A stretch of DNA of 64,000 nt, taken from contig NC_015321.1 in NCBI RefSeq assembly GCF_000194605.1, positions 3,100,001 to 3,164,000 of the forward strand. Reading direction: 5' to 3'. Source of the DNA: Fluviicola taffensis DSM 16823. Its GTDB lineage: Bacteria; Bacteroidota; Bacteroidia; Flavobacteriales_D; Crocinitomicaceae. The position numbers and the translations under genes were made by a program. The notes below the pieces were generated by a model. It was not told where the DNA came from, made no database searches, and was given only the letters and a program-made list of their open reading frames with translations. Positions 1-8,241 of the stretch are shown here, piece after piece. The first letter of the stretch is position 1. Every line of letters starts with the position of its first letter.

Positions 1-614
1 CTCATTTCTTAAATAAAAAAAATGAATGGTTGTCTGTTGTCGATGAATCAACTCTGCCCATTTTTGATTTAGCTAACGAGTATAATCTAGCGATTGAAAT
101 TCATCCATATGATGGAGAGAAGATGGTTGCGTTGAAAGATATTTATTGGCGTTTTCATTTGGTGTGGATGATGGCACAAACTGCTGATACCCTACACATG
201 TACTCGCTATTGGATTTTGTCAATAAATACCCAAATATTAGAACTTGTTTTGCGCATGGTTGTATGTTAGGTCAGGCAAATTATGGTAGAAGATTGCAAG
301 GTTTTGATGGAAGACCTGATTTGTTTACAGAAACGCGTGATCCACGAGCAAGTTTAGGGCATCCCAATTTGTTTTTTGATACGTTGGTTCACGATTCTTA
401 CACGTTGCAATTACTGAAAATACGCGTTGGTTCTTCTCAAATTGTTTCAGGATTGGATGATCCTTATCCTTTAGGTGAAATGGAAGGCGTTGCAAATTCT
501 TATCCAGGAAGAGTAATTGACTTTGCAGTTCAAGTGGGGATTCTCGAGCAAAAAGAATCAGATGCTATATGGTATGATAATGTATTGCGCTGGTTAGGGA
601 AAACGTCCATTTAA
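1..614 (+). CDS. ACMSD-like amidohydrolase, 3' part (5' end outside window)
   Basis: This is the C-terminal ~204 residues of a metal-dependent amidohydrolase resembling 2-amino-3-carboxymuconate-6-semialdehyde decarboxylase, the enzyme that decarboxylates ACMS in tryptophan/kynurenine breakdown. The reading frame is open to the left window edge, so the TTG at position 30 is only an internal codon and the true start lies upstream. Visible family marks are an EIHPYD segment, a central FAHG segment, and SGLDDPYPLGE near the C-terminus, where the family has its conserved metal-site aspartate before a PxPLGE stretch. The usual length is about 330 residues, so roughly a third is missing because of the window boundary and not by mutation. 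The next gene starts 9 bases after the stop. Family assignment is good; the exact substrate is inferred. Confidence 0.72.
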   Translation, partial: HFLNKKNEWLSVVDESTLPIFDLANEYNLAIEIHPYDGEKMVALKDIYWRFHLVWMMAQTADTLHMYSLLDFVNKYPNIRTCFAHGCMLGQANYGRRLQGFDGRPDLFTETRDPRASLGHPNLFFDTLVHDSYTLQLLKIRVGSSQIVSGLDDPYPLGEMEGVANSYPGRVIDFAVQVGILEQKESDAIWYDNVLRWLGKTSI

Positions 615-623
615 TCCTCAATA

Positions 624-3224
624 ATGCTAAGAATATTCTTTCTTTTATGTTTTGTTTTTACTCAAATAACAGATTGCTTCTCACAAGCTGAACCTGATTC
701 TGTTGGCCGTAATCGATTTGTTGAAATTGGGAGGTTTATTAAAAATAGAAAGCAAGAATTTGGATTTCACGAACAAATAATCCCCGCTAAAAATGGTGAA
801 GAGGAGGTTAAAGTATCTAAAACGGTTGGAATAGGAAAAACAGATGTTGTCAATTTTGTGATCAATCTAAATCGAATTCCTTCTATTGATTCCATTCAAT
901 TTTCGGCCCATTCTAATCCGCTGGAAGTTATCCGAATTTCCGATTCAAAATGTTTGATTCAATTAAAAGCTTCGAATAAAGATTATCAAGTTCAGGCGAG
1001 ATACAGGAATCAATTAATTGGAGTTCTGGATGTATCTGTTCTACCTGTGCTGGAACAAGAAATTCGAATTGTTCCATTGGTGCCAATTGTAATCAATTCG
1101 GATAGTCTTGAAGAGGTATTGAATAATCAATTTCGAGGGGCAAATGTTCATTTCAACATAACCGTCGAGAAATTATTTAAGATAGATGAGTTCGATAAAA
1201 CCAAATTGTTCGAAAATCCAAGCGCAAGTAGACTGAAGTATACCGATCAAATGCGAAATATTCGGGATACCTATTTAATCGAAAATAAACCGTCGAATTC
1301 ATTACTTTTCTTCGTCGTGCCAGGATTTGTAAATCAGCAAATGAAAGGTTTTATGGTCAAGAATAAAGCATTGGGTTTTTTGGCTGATAATCAGAATGCA
1401 AATTTATTAGCTGAAGCTTTGACGAAAGAGTATTTGGAAGGATTTGTCAATATTCCTTTTGCAAAAGAAAAAAGAATCAATGATTGGAAACTTATTTTAT
1501 CACAACAAGACTGGATTCGAGTCAATAATAATCCAGGAGTTTATTCATTAGTAGATGATTATGAGGATGTTGTGACGAATAATGGTTTAATCGCGTACTA
1601 TTTATTTGAACAAACAGAAGACGGAACAATTCTGATTAAGAATGCCAATTTTTTAGCTTCGGTTATTCGTCCAATGAAAAAAAACACATATTCCTACCAT
1701 CTCCAAATTGATAATTTTTTATTCAAAACCATTTTTCGAATCAAATCGAGACCATTCAATAGCCTCCATCTCTTAAGTGTAATCATATCTTTTGTTGGGT
1801 TGATTTATGGGTTCAGAAAATTAAGGGCATTCTTAAAATCGAAATTGAAAAAACCGCGTTTAGTTTCATTCCTTTCACGTTTTATTCAATGGTCTGGAAT
1901 AATTGTTATTTCCTATGTTTTAATTAAAGTGGTTGACTTAGGATATTCTTGGTTCGAAGTTAATGACGGAATCATCAAATCCTATAATGGATTAAAGGAG
2001 AAAGAAGTAATTGATTTGTTGTTCTCCAATAATCATCCTTCCAAATTAGAAGAAAAGCAGATAGGTTCGGAACTAATTATAAAACGAAAAGATAATTATT
2101 TTCTCTACGAACGCAAGAAAGTACTCTATTTTAAAATGAATATTGGGAAAGATAATCTTCCAATGAAACTTCGATTGATATCCAGTTCTGATTCCTTAAA
2201 AACGAATCTTTTGCCAGAACCAATTGTTGCAAAAAGTCACTACATGGTTGTGAAGATTTATTCACCGAAAGGAAAATGGCTACGAGACCAAGTTTATAAT
2301 CATTTAGGTGTTGATTTGACCCAAAAATTGGAATTGGAAGATCCACCCAAACGCATTTTAATTTTTGTGAATGGCTATCGACCAACATCTTTAGGAAGTT
2401 CATTTGAGGAGAATTTCAAAGATATTCGTTCCAATGGGTTAGAGTTTCCCAATTCGTTGAATCGTTTGTTTACTGAAGACCGCTATTCTTATTGGCATCC
2501 TTGGAAGCAAATTGATGATGCATTCAAAATGAGAATCAATCCAACGGAATATTACTATGCAGATGGGCATCATTCCGTGGCAACTTCTAATCACAGAAGT
2601 TTAATCAATTTTAGTACTAATTCAAGCATTTATCCAAAAAGATGTGCAGATAATAAAAATCATATTTGCTACACGACTAGTACCGTTGGTTCTCGATTTT
2701 TCGGATCAAAACAGGCTAAGACACTTAAGCTGTTGGCAACAAAATCAAATAAAAAAGGATTTAAAATTAGAGAAAACGGTGGGCGTATTGCGGGGCGAAA
2801 TTTAGTTCAAATGCTGAATGAATTACCGAATACATCCAAGAATGATACCTTGTATATTGTTGCACACAGTATGGGGTTTGCGTATGCACAAGGATTGATC
2901 AACGAAGTAAGAGGTAAAATCAATTTTGGATCATACTATATTTTAGCTCCAGAAAACGCATCTGCAGGAACAGTTAACTTAAAAGAATGGAATCAGGTTT
3001 GGCAATATGGCAGTAACCTCTATAAATCCAACCAAGATGCGCCTTGTTTGCAAGATGGGGTAGCCCCACAGTCATCTGTGAAAGGTTTGAACGAAGAACG
3101 ACGAATTTATATTCCCAAAAAACTGTTCAAAAATAAAGGATACTTTGATTCTCATTTCATTGGTTTGTATACCTGGGTTTTAATGATTCCAACTGAAAAA
3201 AAAGGACATATCCGACAGAGGTAA
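624..3224 (+). CDS. Membrane-anchored protein with C-terminal alpha/beta-hydrolase-like domain
   Basis: I do not recognise this 866-residue protein as a named family. It has an N-terminal signal peptide (cleavage near CFSQAEP), a long soluble extracytoplasmic region, two hydrophobic segments at about residues 379-397 and 420-438, and a C-terminal domain that looks like a serine hydrolase. In that domain ILIFVNGYRP (about residue 578) resembles the strand leading to an oxyanion loop, and VAHSMG (about 746-751) resembles a nucleophile elbow, with AHSMG close to the GxSxG pattern. A lipase or acyl-hydrolase role is therefore possible, but substrate and catalytic Asp/His are not established. It starts 9 bases after the amidohydrolase, suggesting co-transcription. 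A short AGGTA/TACCT hairpin with a T-run follows the stop. Confidence 0.7.
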   Translation: MLRIFFLLCFVFTQITDCFSQAEPDSVGRNRFVEIGRFIKNRKQEFGFHEQIIPAKNGEEEVKVSKTVGIGKTDVVNFVINLNRIPSIDSIQFSAHSNPLEVIRISDSKCLIQLKASNKDYQVQARYRNQLIGVLDVSVLPVLEQEIRIVPLVPIVINSDSLEEVLNNQFRGANVHFNITVEKLFKIDEFDKTKLFENPSASRLKYTDQMRNIRDTYLIENKPSNSLLFFVVPGFVNQQMKGFMVKNKALGFLADNQNANLLAEALTKEYLEGFVNIPFAKEKRINDWKLILSQQDWIRVNNNPGVYSLVDDYEDVVTNNGLIAYYLFEQTEDGTILIKNANFLASVIRPMKKNTYSYHLQIDNFLFKTIFRIKSRPFNSLHLLSVIISFVGLIYGFRKLRAFLKSKLKKPRLVSFLSRFIQWSGIIVISYVLIKVVDLGYSWFEVNDGIIKSYNGLKEKEVIDLLFSNNHPSKLEEKQIGSELIIKRKDNYFLYERKKVLYFKMNIGKDNLPMKLRLISSSDSLKTNLLPEPIVAKSHYMVVKIYSPKGKWLRDQVYNHLGVDLTQKLELEDPPKRILIFVNGYRPTSLGSSFEENFKDIRSNGLEFPNSLNRLFTEDRYSYWHPWKQIDDAFKMRINPTEYYYADGHHSVATSNHRSLINFSTNSSIYPKRCADNKNHICYTTSTVGSRFFGSKQAKTLKLLATKSNKKGFKIRENGGRIAGRNLVQMLNELPNTSKNDTLYIVAHSMGFAYAQGLINEVRGKINFGSYYILAPENASAGTVNLKEWNQVWQYGSNLYKSNQDAPCLQDGVAPQSSVKGLNEERRIYIPKKLFKNKGYFDSHFIGLYTWVLMIPTEKKGHIRQR

Positions 3225-3241
3225 TTAAGATACCTTTTTTG
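3219..3241 (+). terminator. Probable intrinsic terminator
   Basis: AGGTA (3219-3223) pairs with TACCT (3231-3235) around a 7-base loop and runs straight into a T-tract. The stem is only five base pairs and overlaps the stop codon of the upstream gene, so strength is uncertain. Confidence 0.45.
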
Positions 3242-3301
3242 TGGTATTGCAAAATCATTGAATAGACCGCAATTTTGCTATTTAGAATTATTCTATTTAA
3301 C

Positions 3302-3937
3302 ATGTTGTTGTCACTTGATAGTCGTACTCAATTAATCAGCTTAGGATTCAAGGAATTATTGAGTATTCTTTTTGACGATATTACCGTGGAATGGCATACT
3401 GGAAATCCTATTCACGCTGCGAACTCCACGAAAGACCAAAAAATTGTAGTTTATAATTTTCACGATAATTTTTCAGAGATAGAGCAAGATTTACTAGCGA
3501 ATCAAGAGGATTCAGGAAGTATTAAAGTGATTTTGATTGTTGGAGGTGATGTTTCTAATTTACACACATTGGTTACAAATGGTATTTCTGGGTTCATTGA
3601 TATGAATGCTTCTGTTAAAGAGTTAAAGGATGCCTTCCAAAAGATATTACACAATCAAAATTATTATTGCGAGTTGGTTTGGAATAAAATCTTGAATCAA
3701 GATGAAGAACCAAGTTCTCCAACCCAATTTAATCTAACAAGACGCGAAATTGAAATTGTTGAATCGCTGTTGAACGGTAAGTCGACGCTGGAAATAAGTG
3801 TTGAGTTGGGATTAAGTCCGCATACCGTTCAAACACATAGAAAAAATTGCTTTAAAAAATTAAAAGTGAAGTCTTTATCTGAACTTCTCTTATTTGAAAT
3901 GGAAAATCAGGTGTTCAAAAATAGAAATACCTTCTAG
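3302..3937 (+). CDS. LuxR-type transcriptional regulator with degenerate receiver
   Basis: This 211-residue protein ends in a clear LuxR/NarL helix-turn-helix (LTRREIEIVESLLNGKSTLE through HTVQTHRKNCFKKL). The N-terminal ~130 residues have the size and order of a response-regulator receiver but lack the usual acidic pair at the start and an obvious phospho-acceptor aspartate; the segment corresponding to the end of strand 3 reads KIVVYNFHDN. It is probably a pseudo-receiver regulator that works without classical phosphorylation. The ATG at 3302 is chosen over an in-frame TTG at 3275 because the ATG begins the receiver-like fold and the TTG extension is AT-rich upstream DNA. It stands alone, without a histidine kinase neighbour, directly upstream of the heme locus, which makes local regulation possible but unproven. 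Confidence 0.8.
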   Translation: MLLSLDSRTQLISLGFKELLSILFDDITVEWHTGNPIHAANSTKDQKIVVYNFHDNFSEIEQDLLANQEDSGSIKVILIVGGDVSNLHTLVTNGISGFIDMNASVKELKDAFQKILHNQNYYCELVWNKILNQDEEPSSPTQFNLTRREIEIVESLLNGKSTLEISVELGLSPHTVQTHRKNCFKKLKVKSLSELLLFEMENQVFKNRNTF

Positions 3938-3989
3938 AGGGTAGTTTTTTCCGCTGATTTTGGTGATTGTGGAAAATTAGTTTACAGGG

Positions 3990-3997
3990 TAGATTTG
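3990..3997 (+). promoter_or_regulatory. Predicted -7 promoter element of the heme locus
   Basis: TAGATTTG matches the Bacteroidota TAnnTTTG -7 consensus. A TTG lies 20 bases upstream (3967-3969), a fitting -33 element. The predicted transcript begins near 4004, about 44 bases before the ATG of the HmuY-like gene. No Fur-like palindrome was recognised. Confidence 0.55.
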
Positions 3998-4047
3998 CAA
4001 TTAGTTATTTAGAAATAATATAAATAGTAAAAGATAAATAAAACAAT

Positions 4048-5319
4048 ATGAAAAAAATATTACTCAGCGCGGCAGCACTTATTTCTTTGTCAAATGTTAT
4101 GGCACAAGGACCAGTTATAACTGATACTGTAATTACAGGGGTAGGATATGCAAACAACATTTGGTATAGTTTGCAAAATGATGAAACTGGAACTGCAGTT
4201 TCTTCAAACTGGGATATCGCATTGGCTTCTTCTGCAAGTCAAAATTCTCCGTTAACTGCTACAATCTTATTTAACTACAAAGTAGGTACTTTATATGCGA
4301 TTCCGAATGCTACACCTGCAAATTCATTTGATACATTGGCAACAGTAAATTTTGGTGCGTTAACAGAATTAAAAAATAACGATTCAACTTGGGCTGAAGG
4401 TGCATTGAACCGTGCAGCAGGACCAGGACAGTTTGATTATGGTTTTGGAACTTACAACATGACTACTCATAATGTAGATGCTAGCCGTATTTTTGTTGTG
4501 AAATATGCAGATAATTCAGTAAAGAAATTTTATGTCAACTTACTTTCTGTACAAGGTAAATATGAGATTTTTTCTGCTGATTTAGGGAATGCTACGACAG
4601 TCACTACACAAAATTTGTTGCTTACTCCATATGGATCTAAAAACTTCGTTTATTACAAAATCAATACAAATACAGTTGTAGATCGTGAGCCTGCTTCAGC
4701 TAATTGGGATTTCACATTCTTGCAATATCCAGCAGCAATTTCTCCAGGGTCACAATATGGATCTTTTGGTATCTTAAACAATGTGGGAGTTCAAGCGGTA
4801 AAAGTTTCTCCAGTTGATCCTGCAACTTATGAGGATTATCAATCTCAAACTTTCAGTAATTTGACAAATGCAATTGGATACAACTGGAAGAATGCACAAG
4901 CACAACCAGTAGCAACAGTTCCTACAGATGTAGTTTACTTTGTGAAAGTTGCTAATGGAAATATCTGGAAAGTGGTATTTACGAAATTTACAACAGGTTC
5001 AGGGGCTAATAGCAATATGAACGTTTTCACAAAACAAAACTTGACAACGCTTTCTGTTGGTGATGAAGATGCATCTACTTTCATTTCAGTTTATCCTAAC
5101 CCTGCAAACACTATTGCAACGGTTGTGATTGATTCGAAAGCAAATACAACGGTTAAAGTTTTGAGTATGGCAGGACAAGTAGTTTCTGAAAACACAACTA
5201 CTTCAACTGGTTTGCAAACAATCAACGTTTCTACTGAAAACTTGAATAACGGAGTTTACTTAGTTGAAGTTTCTAACGGAGCTGCAACAACAACTCAACG
5301 TTTGGTTGTACAACACTAA
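4048..5319 (+). CDS. T9SS-sorted HmuY-like heme-binding protein
   Basis: This 423-residue secreted protein has a Sec signal peptide (MKKILLSAAALISLSNVMAQ), two HmuY-like halves and a C-terminal T9SS type A sorting domain (VYPNPANT through GVYLVEVSNGAATTTQRLVV). HmuY proteins bind heme at the cell surface and hand it to a TonB receptor. The HmuY character shows in SSNWDIALASS and SANWDFTFLQY and in a later IGYNWKN ... VYFVKVANGNIWKVVFTKF block; the lipoprotein at 11524 has WDLAF, WDLLF and IGYDWKT ... FVVKTINGRYFKIRFIDF in the same order, so the two are paralogues. The known Porphyromonas HmuY is a lipoprotein, whereas this copy would be secreted or surface-anchored through T9SS. It is the first gene of the heme locus, followed after 25 bases by the binding lipoprotein. 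Heme ligands are not identified. Confidence 0.75.
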   Translation: MKKILLSAAALISLSNVMAQGPVITDTVITGVGYANNIWYSLQNDETGTAVSSNWDIALASSASQNSPLTATILFNYKVGTLYAIPNATPANSFDTLATVNFGALTELKNNDSTWAEGALNRAAGPGQFDYGFGTYNMTTHNVDASRIFVVKYADNSVKKFYVNLLSVQGKYEIFSADLGNATTVTTQNLLLTPYGSKNFVYYKINTNTVVDREPASANWDFTFLQYPAAISPGSQYGSFGILNNVGVQAVKVSPVDPATYEDYQSQTFSNLTNAIGYNWKNAQAQPVATVPTDVVYFVKVANGNIWKVVFTKFTTGSGANSNMNVFTKQNLTTLSVGDEDASTFISVYPNPANTIATVVIDSKANTTVKVLSMAGQVVSENTTTSTGLQTINVSTENLNNGVYLVEVSNGAATTTQRLVVQH

Positions 5320-5344
5320 TCTTTTGATTAAAATTAAAATATAG

Positions 5345-6217
5345 ATGAAAAAAGTTGGTTTTTTATTTCTTGCTCTCTTATCTCTGACAACTGCTTGTAA
5401 TTCAGGTTCGAAATCAGAAGAAGAGAAAGCGAAACTTTCGAAAGAAAAAGTAGAAGAGAAACGAATCGTTTCTTTGAACGGATCGGTTACAGAAATCATT
5501 TACGCAGTGGATTCCCAAAAGGAACTCATTGGCGTTGATGTAACTAGTACATTTCCTGCAGCAGCAGAAAAGTTGACAAATTTAGGTCACGTACGTAAAT
5601 TGGCAATTGAAAGTTTATTGGCCTTGAATCCTTCTCATGTTGTTATGCTTGAGGATGAGGTTTCTCCAGATTTAAAATCAAAATTGAAACAAGCTAAAAT
5701 TGAGTTGGTAACTTTTAAACACCCCAATAGTTTGGAAGAATCCAAATCATTGGTGAAAGAAGTGGCATCTTGGTTGGGTAAATCAGATAAAGCAACTGAA
5801 ATTGTTTCTAAAATTGATTCTGATATCAAAAACATCTCTAAGCTTGACAAAAAGCCAAAGGTATTGTTTGTATATGCTAGAGGTGCTGGAACCTTAATGG
5901 TTGCAGGGGAGCAAACACCACTTGAAAAAATGATTGTTTTAGCTGGTGGTGAAAACGCTGGAAAAGGATTTACAGATTTCAAACCTTTAACAAGTGAATC
6001 AGTGATTGCTGCAAATCCGGATGTGATTTTGATGTTTACTTCTGGTGCACAAAGTTTAGGACCTGATGGAATTTTTAATGTTCCTGGTGTGTCTTCAACA
6101 AACGCTGGAAAAAACAAAGCATTGATTCAAATGGATGGTCAGTTATTGAGTGGATTTGGTCCGCGTGTAGCTGATGCAATTGTTGAATTGAATAAAGAAT
6201 TTAAGAAAGTTAAATAG
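5345..6217 (+). CDS. hmuT: Heme ABC transporter substrate-binding lipoprotein (HmuT/FecB type)
   Basis: A 290-residue periplasmic binding protein of the helical-backbone (FecB/BtuF/HmuT) class that should carry heme from the outer-membrane receptor to the inner-membrane permease. A lipoprotein signal ends in LTTAC with lipidated Cys18. The N-lobe has RIVSLNGSVTEIIYAV, typical of the family, followed by IESLLALNPSHVV; the C-lobe has VLFVYARGAGTLMVAGEQTPLEKMIVLAGGENAG and VIAANPDVILMF. It sits between the HmuY-like gene and the permease, and the downstream HmuS and HmuR-type genes argue for heme over siderophore or cobalamin. A tandem GTTCAAAT repeat begins right at its stop codon. Substrate assignment rests on context. 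Confidence 0.85.
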   Translation: MKKVGFLFLALLSLTTACNSGSKSEEEKAKLSKEKVEEKRIVSLNGSVTEIIYAVDSQKELIGVDVTSTFPAAAEKLTNLGHVRKLAIESLLALNPSHVVMLEDEVSPDLKSKLKQAKIELVTFKHPNSLEESKSLVKEVASWLGKSDKATEIVSKIDSDIKNISKLDKKPKVLFVYARGAGTLMVAGEQTPLEKMIVLAGGENAGKGFTDFKPLTSESVIAANPDVILMFTSGAQSLGPDGIFNVPGVSSTNAGKNKALIQMDGQLLSGFGPRVADAIVELNKEFKKVK

Positions 6218-6290
6218 TTCAAATGTTCAAATGTTCAAATGTTCAAAATTGGAACTTTTTGAACTTCTTTGAACCTTGAACTTTTTGAAA
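6217..6290. repeat. GTTCAAA/TTTGAAC inverted repeat array A
   Basis: Almost four tandem copies of the 8-mer GTTCAAAT (6217-6248) are followed by inverted TTTGAAC-type copies (about 6257-6264, 6268-6274 and 6276-6281), so the two halves can fold on each other. It fills the gap between hmuT and hmuU inside the heme operon. The same motif in the same arrangement recurs at 12488-12594. Confidence 0.8.
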
Positions 6291-6301
6291 CAAAAAGTTA
6301 T

Positions 6302-7342
6302 ATGTCAAGACAACGAATAATTGGTCTTTCTTTAGTTGTACTAGTGATAGTTTGCTTTGTTGTGAACTTATCAGTAGGCAATGTGAGTGTTCCAATTTCT
6401 CATGTCTTTGGTAGTTTGATTGAAAAAATTGGAATACAAACCAATTTAAAAATAACAGAAATCGAATACAATGTAGTTTACAATATTCGTTTTCCGAGAG
6501 CGGTTTATTCCTGTCTAATTGGTGCAGGATTAGCCGTCTCGGGTGCTGCATTGCAAGGAATTTTTAGAAACCCTTTGGTTGATTCCGCCTTAATTGGAAT
6601 TTCAACGGGAGCCTCCTTGTTTGCATCACTTTTCATATTATTCAGTGGATTAGTCCCTTGGTTGATTATTTTCAACGAGGGATTTTCCCTTTCTATGGTG
6701 GCCTTCTTCGGAGCATCAATCGTAGCATTTATCGTGTACCGATTGTCATTGAGTAATGGAGAAATCAATTCGTTAACGCTCATCTTGGCAGGAATCGCTT
6801 TGAATGCTCTAACGGCTGCTTTAACAGGTTTGTTGACTTATTTTGCTACGGATGATGAATTGCGCGATTTGACATTTTGGACACTTGGTAGTTTGGGATC
6901 TGCGAATAATGATTCCGTTTTACTCTTGCTTATTTTCACAATCGTTCCGATGAGTATTATTTTTTTTCAAGCAAAAAGTTTGAATGTACTTGCTCTTGGA
7001 GAAAGTAATGCAAAATACATGGGATATAAAGTGAAAACAATCAAGTTGTTAGTTATTATTTGTTCCACATGTATGGTTGGTTCAGCTGTTTCTATGGCAG
7101 GTGTAATCGGATTTATTGGGCTAGTTGTTCCACATATTATTCGCATTTTAGCTGGGCCGAATCATCAATTTCTACTGCCTTTCAGCGCTTTATTTGGGGC
7201 AATTCTTCTTTCTTGTGCAGATATGATTTCAAGAACGATTCTCCCTCCAACAGAAGTGCCAATTGGAATTATTACAGCTTTAATGGGAACTCCAGTTTTC
7301 ATTGCAATAATTTTCAAACATAAACGCAAGTTTTCGGTGTGA
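6302..7342 (+). CDS. hmuU: Heme ABC transporter permease (FecCD family)
   Basis: A 346-residue polytopic inner-membrane permease of the FecCD/BtuC family. About nine to ten hydrophobic helices are visible from IIGLSLVVLVIVCFVVNL to the C-terminus. Family marks are YNIRFPRAVYSCLIGAGLAVSGAALQGIFRNPL near the N-terminus, where this family has its conserved R-(L/F)PR and G-x-Q-x-x-x-x-NPL motifs, and VSMAGVIGFIGLVVPHIIRIL in the C-terminal half. The ATG at 6302 is preferred over an in-frame TTG at 6269, because the TTG extension would be translated from the intergenic repeat. The ATPase gene overlaps its stop by 4 bases, indicating translational coupling. Heme specificity is inferred from neighbours. 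Confidence 0.88.
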   Translation: MSRQRIIGLSLVVLVIVCFVVNLSVGNVSVPISHVFGSLIEKIGIQTNLKITEIEYNVVYNIRFPRAVYSCLIGAGLAVSGAALQGIFRNPLVDSALIGISTGASLFASLFILFSGLVPWLIIFNEGFSLSMVAFFGASIVAFIVYRLSLSNGEINSLTLILAGIALNALTAALTGLLTYFATDDELRDLTFWTLGSLGSANNDSVLLLLIFTIVPMSIIFFQAKSLNVLALGESNAKYMGYKVKTIKLLVIICSTCMVGSAVSMAGVIGFIGLVVPHIIRILAGPNHQFLLPFSALFGAILLSCADMISRTILPPTEVPIGIITALMGTPVFIAIIFKHKRKFSV

Positions 7343-8154
7343 TAGAAGCAAAACAAATATCATTTGGAGTAAAAGGGAAGCAAATTCTGCAACCGGTTGA
7401 TTTTACAACCGATAAAGAGGAATTTGTAGTCATTTTAGGACCAAATGGTGCAGGAAAAAGCACTTTGGTGAAATTACTCTCTAGCGGATTGAAACAAAGT
7501 TCGGGAACTATTTCTTATTACGGAAAAGACTTGAACGAATGGACTTTGGACAATTTGTCCAAATACCGCGCATACATGCACCAAGAGAGTATGATTGCAT
7601 CTAACTTTACCGTGCGTGAAGTATTGGAAATGGCACGTTACCGTTATCCAGAAACAAAAAATCAGTTCAATAAATTCATCATGGATAAAATTGTGACCGA
7701 ATTAAACCTGCACTCTTTTTTAGAAATGGAGTTTAATTTTCTTTCTGGAGGTGAAAAACAACGTGTTCAGTTTGGAAGAGTTTTATTGCAACTAGAAAGT
7801 GAAGGTGAAATTCAACCAATCAAATACTTATTCTTGGATGAGCCATTAAATAATTTGGATGTTCGTTATCAAATTGAATTGTTGAAATACGCACGTAAGT
7901 TTGTAGACGATAAGCGTGGAAGCGTAATCGTGGTAATGCATGATATCAATCTATGTTATCAATACGCCGACCGTGTTTTGTTGATGCAAAAAGGAAAAGT
8001 GATTATGGATGGAAGGGTCGATGAAGTGATGAATCCACAGATTTTAAGTGAAACCTATCAAATAGAATTGGAGCAAATTCAAGCACTTGATGGGGAAGTG
8101 TTTTATAGACATGTATCTTATTCCTCGAATTTATTAGATAAAAGTCAGCTGTAG
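7339..8154 (+). CDS. hmuV: Heme ABC transporter ATP-binding protein
   Basis: A 271-residue ABC ATPase that should power heme import with the upstream permease. Walker A is GPNGAGKSTL near residues 34-43, the signature is LSGGEKQRVQ, Walker B is YLFLDEPLNNLD, and the H-loop is VVMHD. Length and motif order match HmuV/FecE. The start is a GTG whose last two bases begin the permease TGA (GTGA overlap), a tight coupling. The tail after the H-loop includes GRVDEVMNPQILSETYQIE, standard for this family. The following 87 bases hold a hairpin around the stop codon before the HmuS-type gene. Confidence 0.9.
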   Translation: MIEAKQISFGVKGKQILQPVDFTTDKEEFVVILGPNGAGKSTLVKLLSSGLKQSSGTISYYGKDLNEWTLDNLSKYRAYMHQESMIASNFTVREVLEMARYRYPETKNQFNKFIMDKIVTELNLHSFLEMEFNFLSGGEKQRVQFGRVLLQLESEGEIQPIKYLFLDEPLNNLDVRYQIELLKYARKFVDDKRGSVIVVMHDINLCYQYADRVLLMQKGKVIMDGRVDEVMNPQILSETYQIELEQIQALDGEVFYRHVSYSSNLLDKSQL

Positions 8155-8159
8155 CTGAC
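8144..8159. repeat. Hairpin at hmuV stop codon
   Basis: GTCAGCT (8144-8150) and AGCTGAC (8153-8159) form a near-perfect dyad enclosing the hmuV stop codon, followed by the related words GAGCTGCGTTAGC. There is no T-run, so this is more likely an mRNA-stability or processing hairpin than a terminator. Confidence 0.5.
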
Positions 8160-8241
8160 GATAATTGAGCTGCGTTAGCAAATCAATAAAAGAAAAAAAT
8201 AATCTGAATATACAGATTCAATACAAATTAAATACAAAACA

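Noticed and set aside
2131-2403. 90-codon minus-strand ORF inside the 624-3224 gene
   Set aside because: It lies fully inside a well-supported gene with no own start signal or recognised domain.
5635-6117. 160-codon minus-strand ORF inside hmuT
   Set aside because: It is antisense to a clear ABC binding protein and has no family features.
6302-8154. TTG start for hmuU at 6269
   Set aside because: Would translate the intergenic repeat and add a non-family N-terminus; ATG at 6302 gives the normal start.
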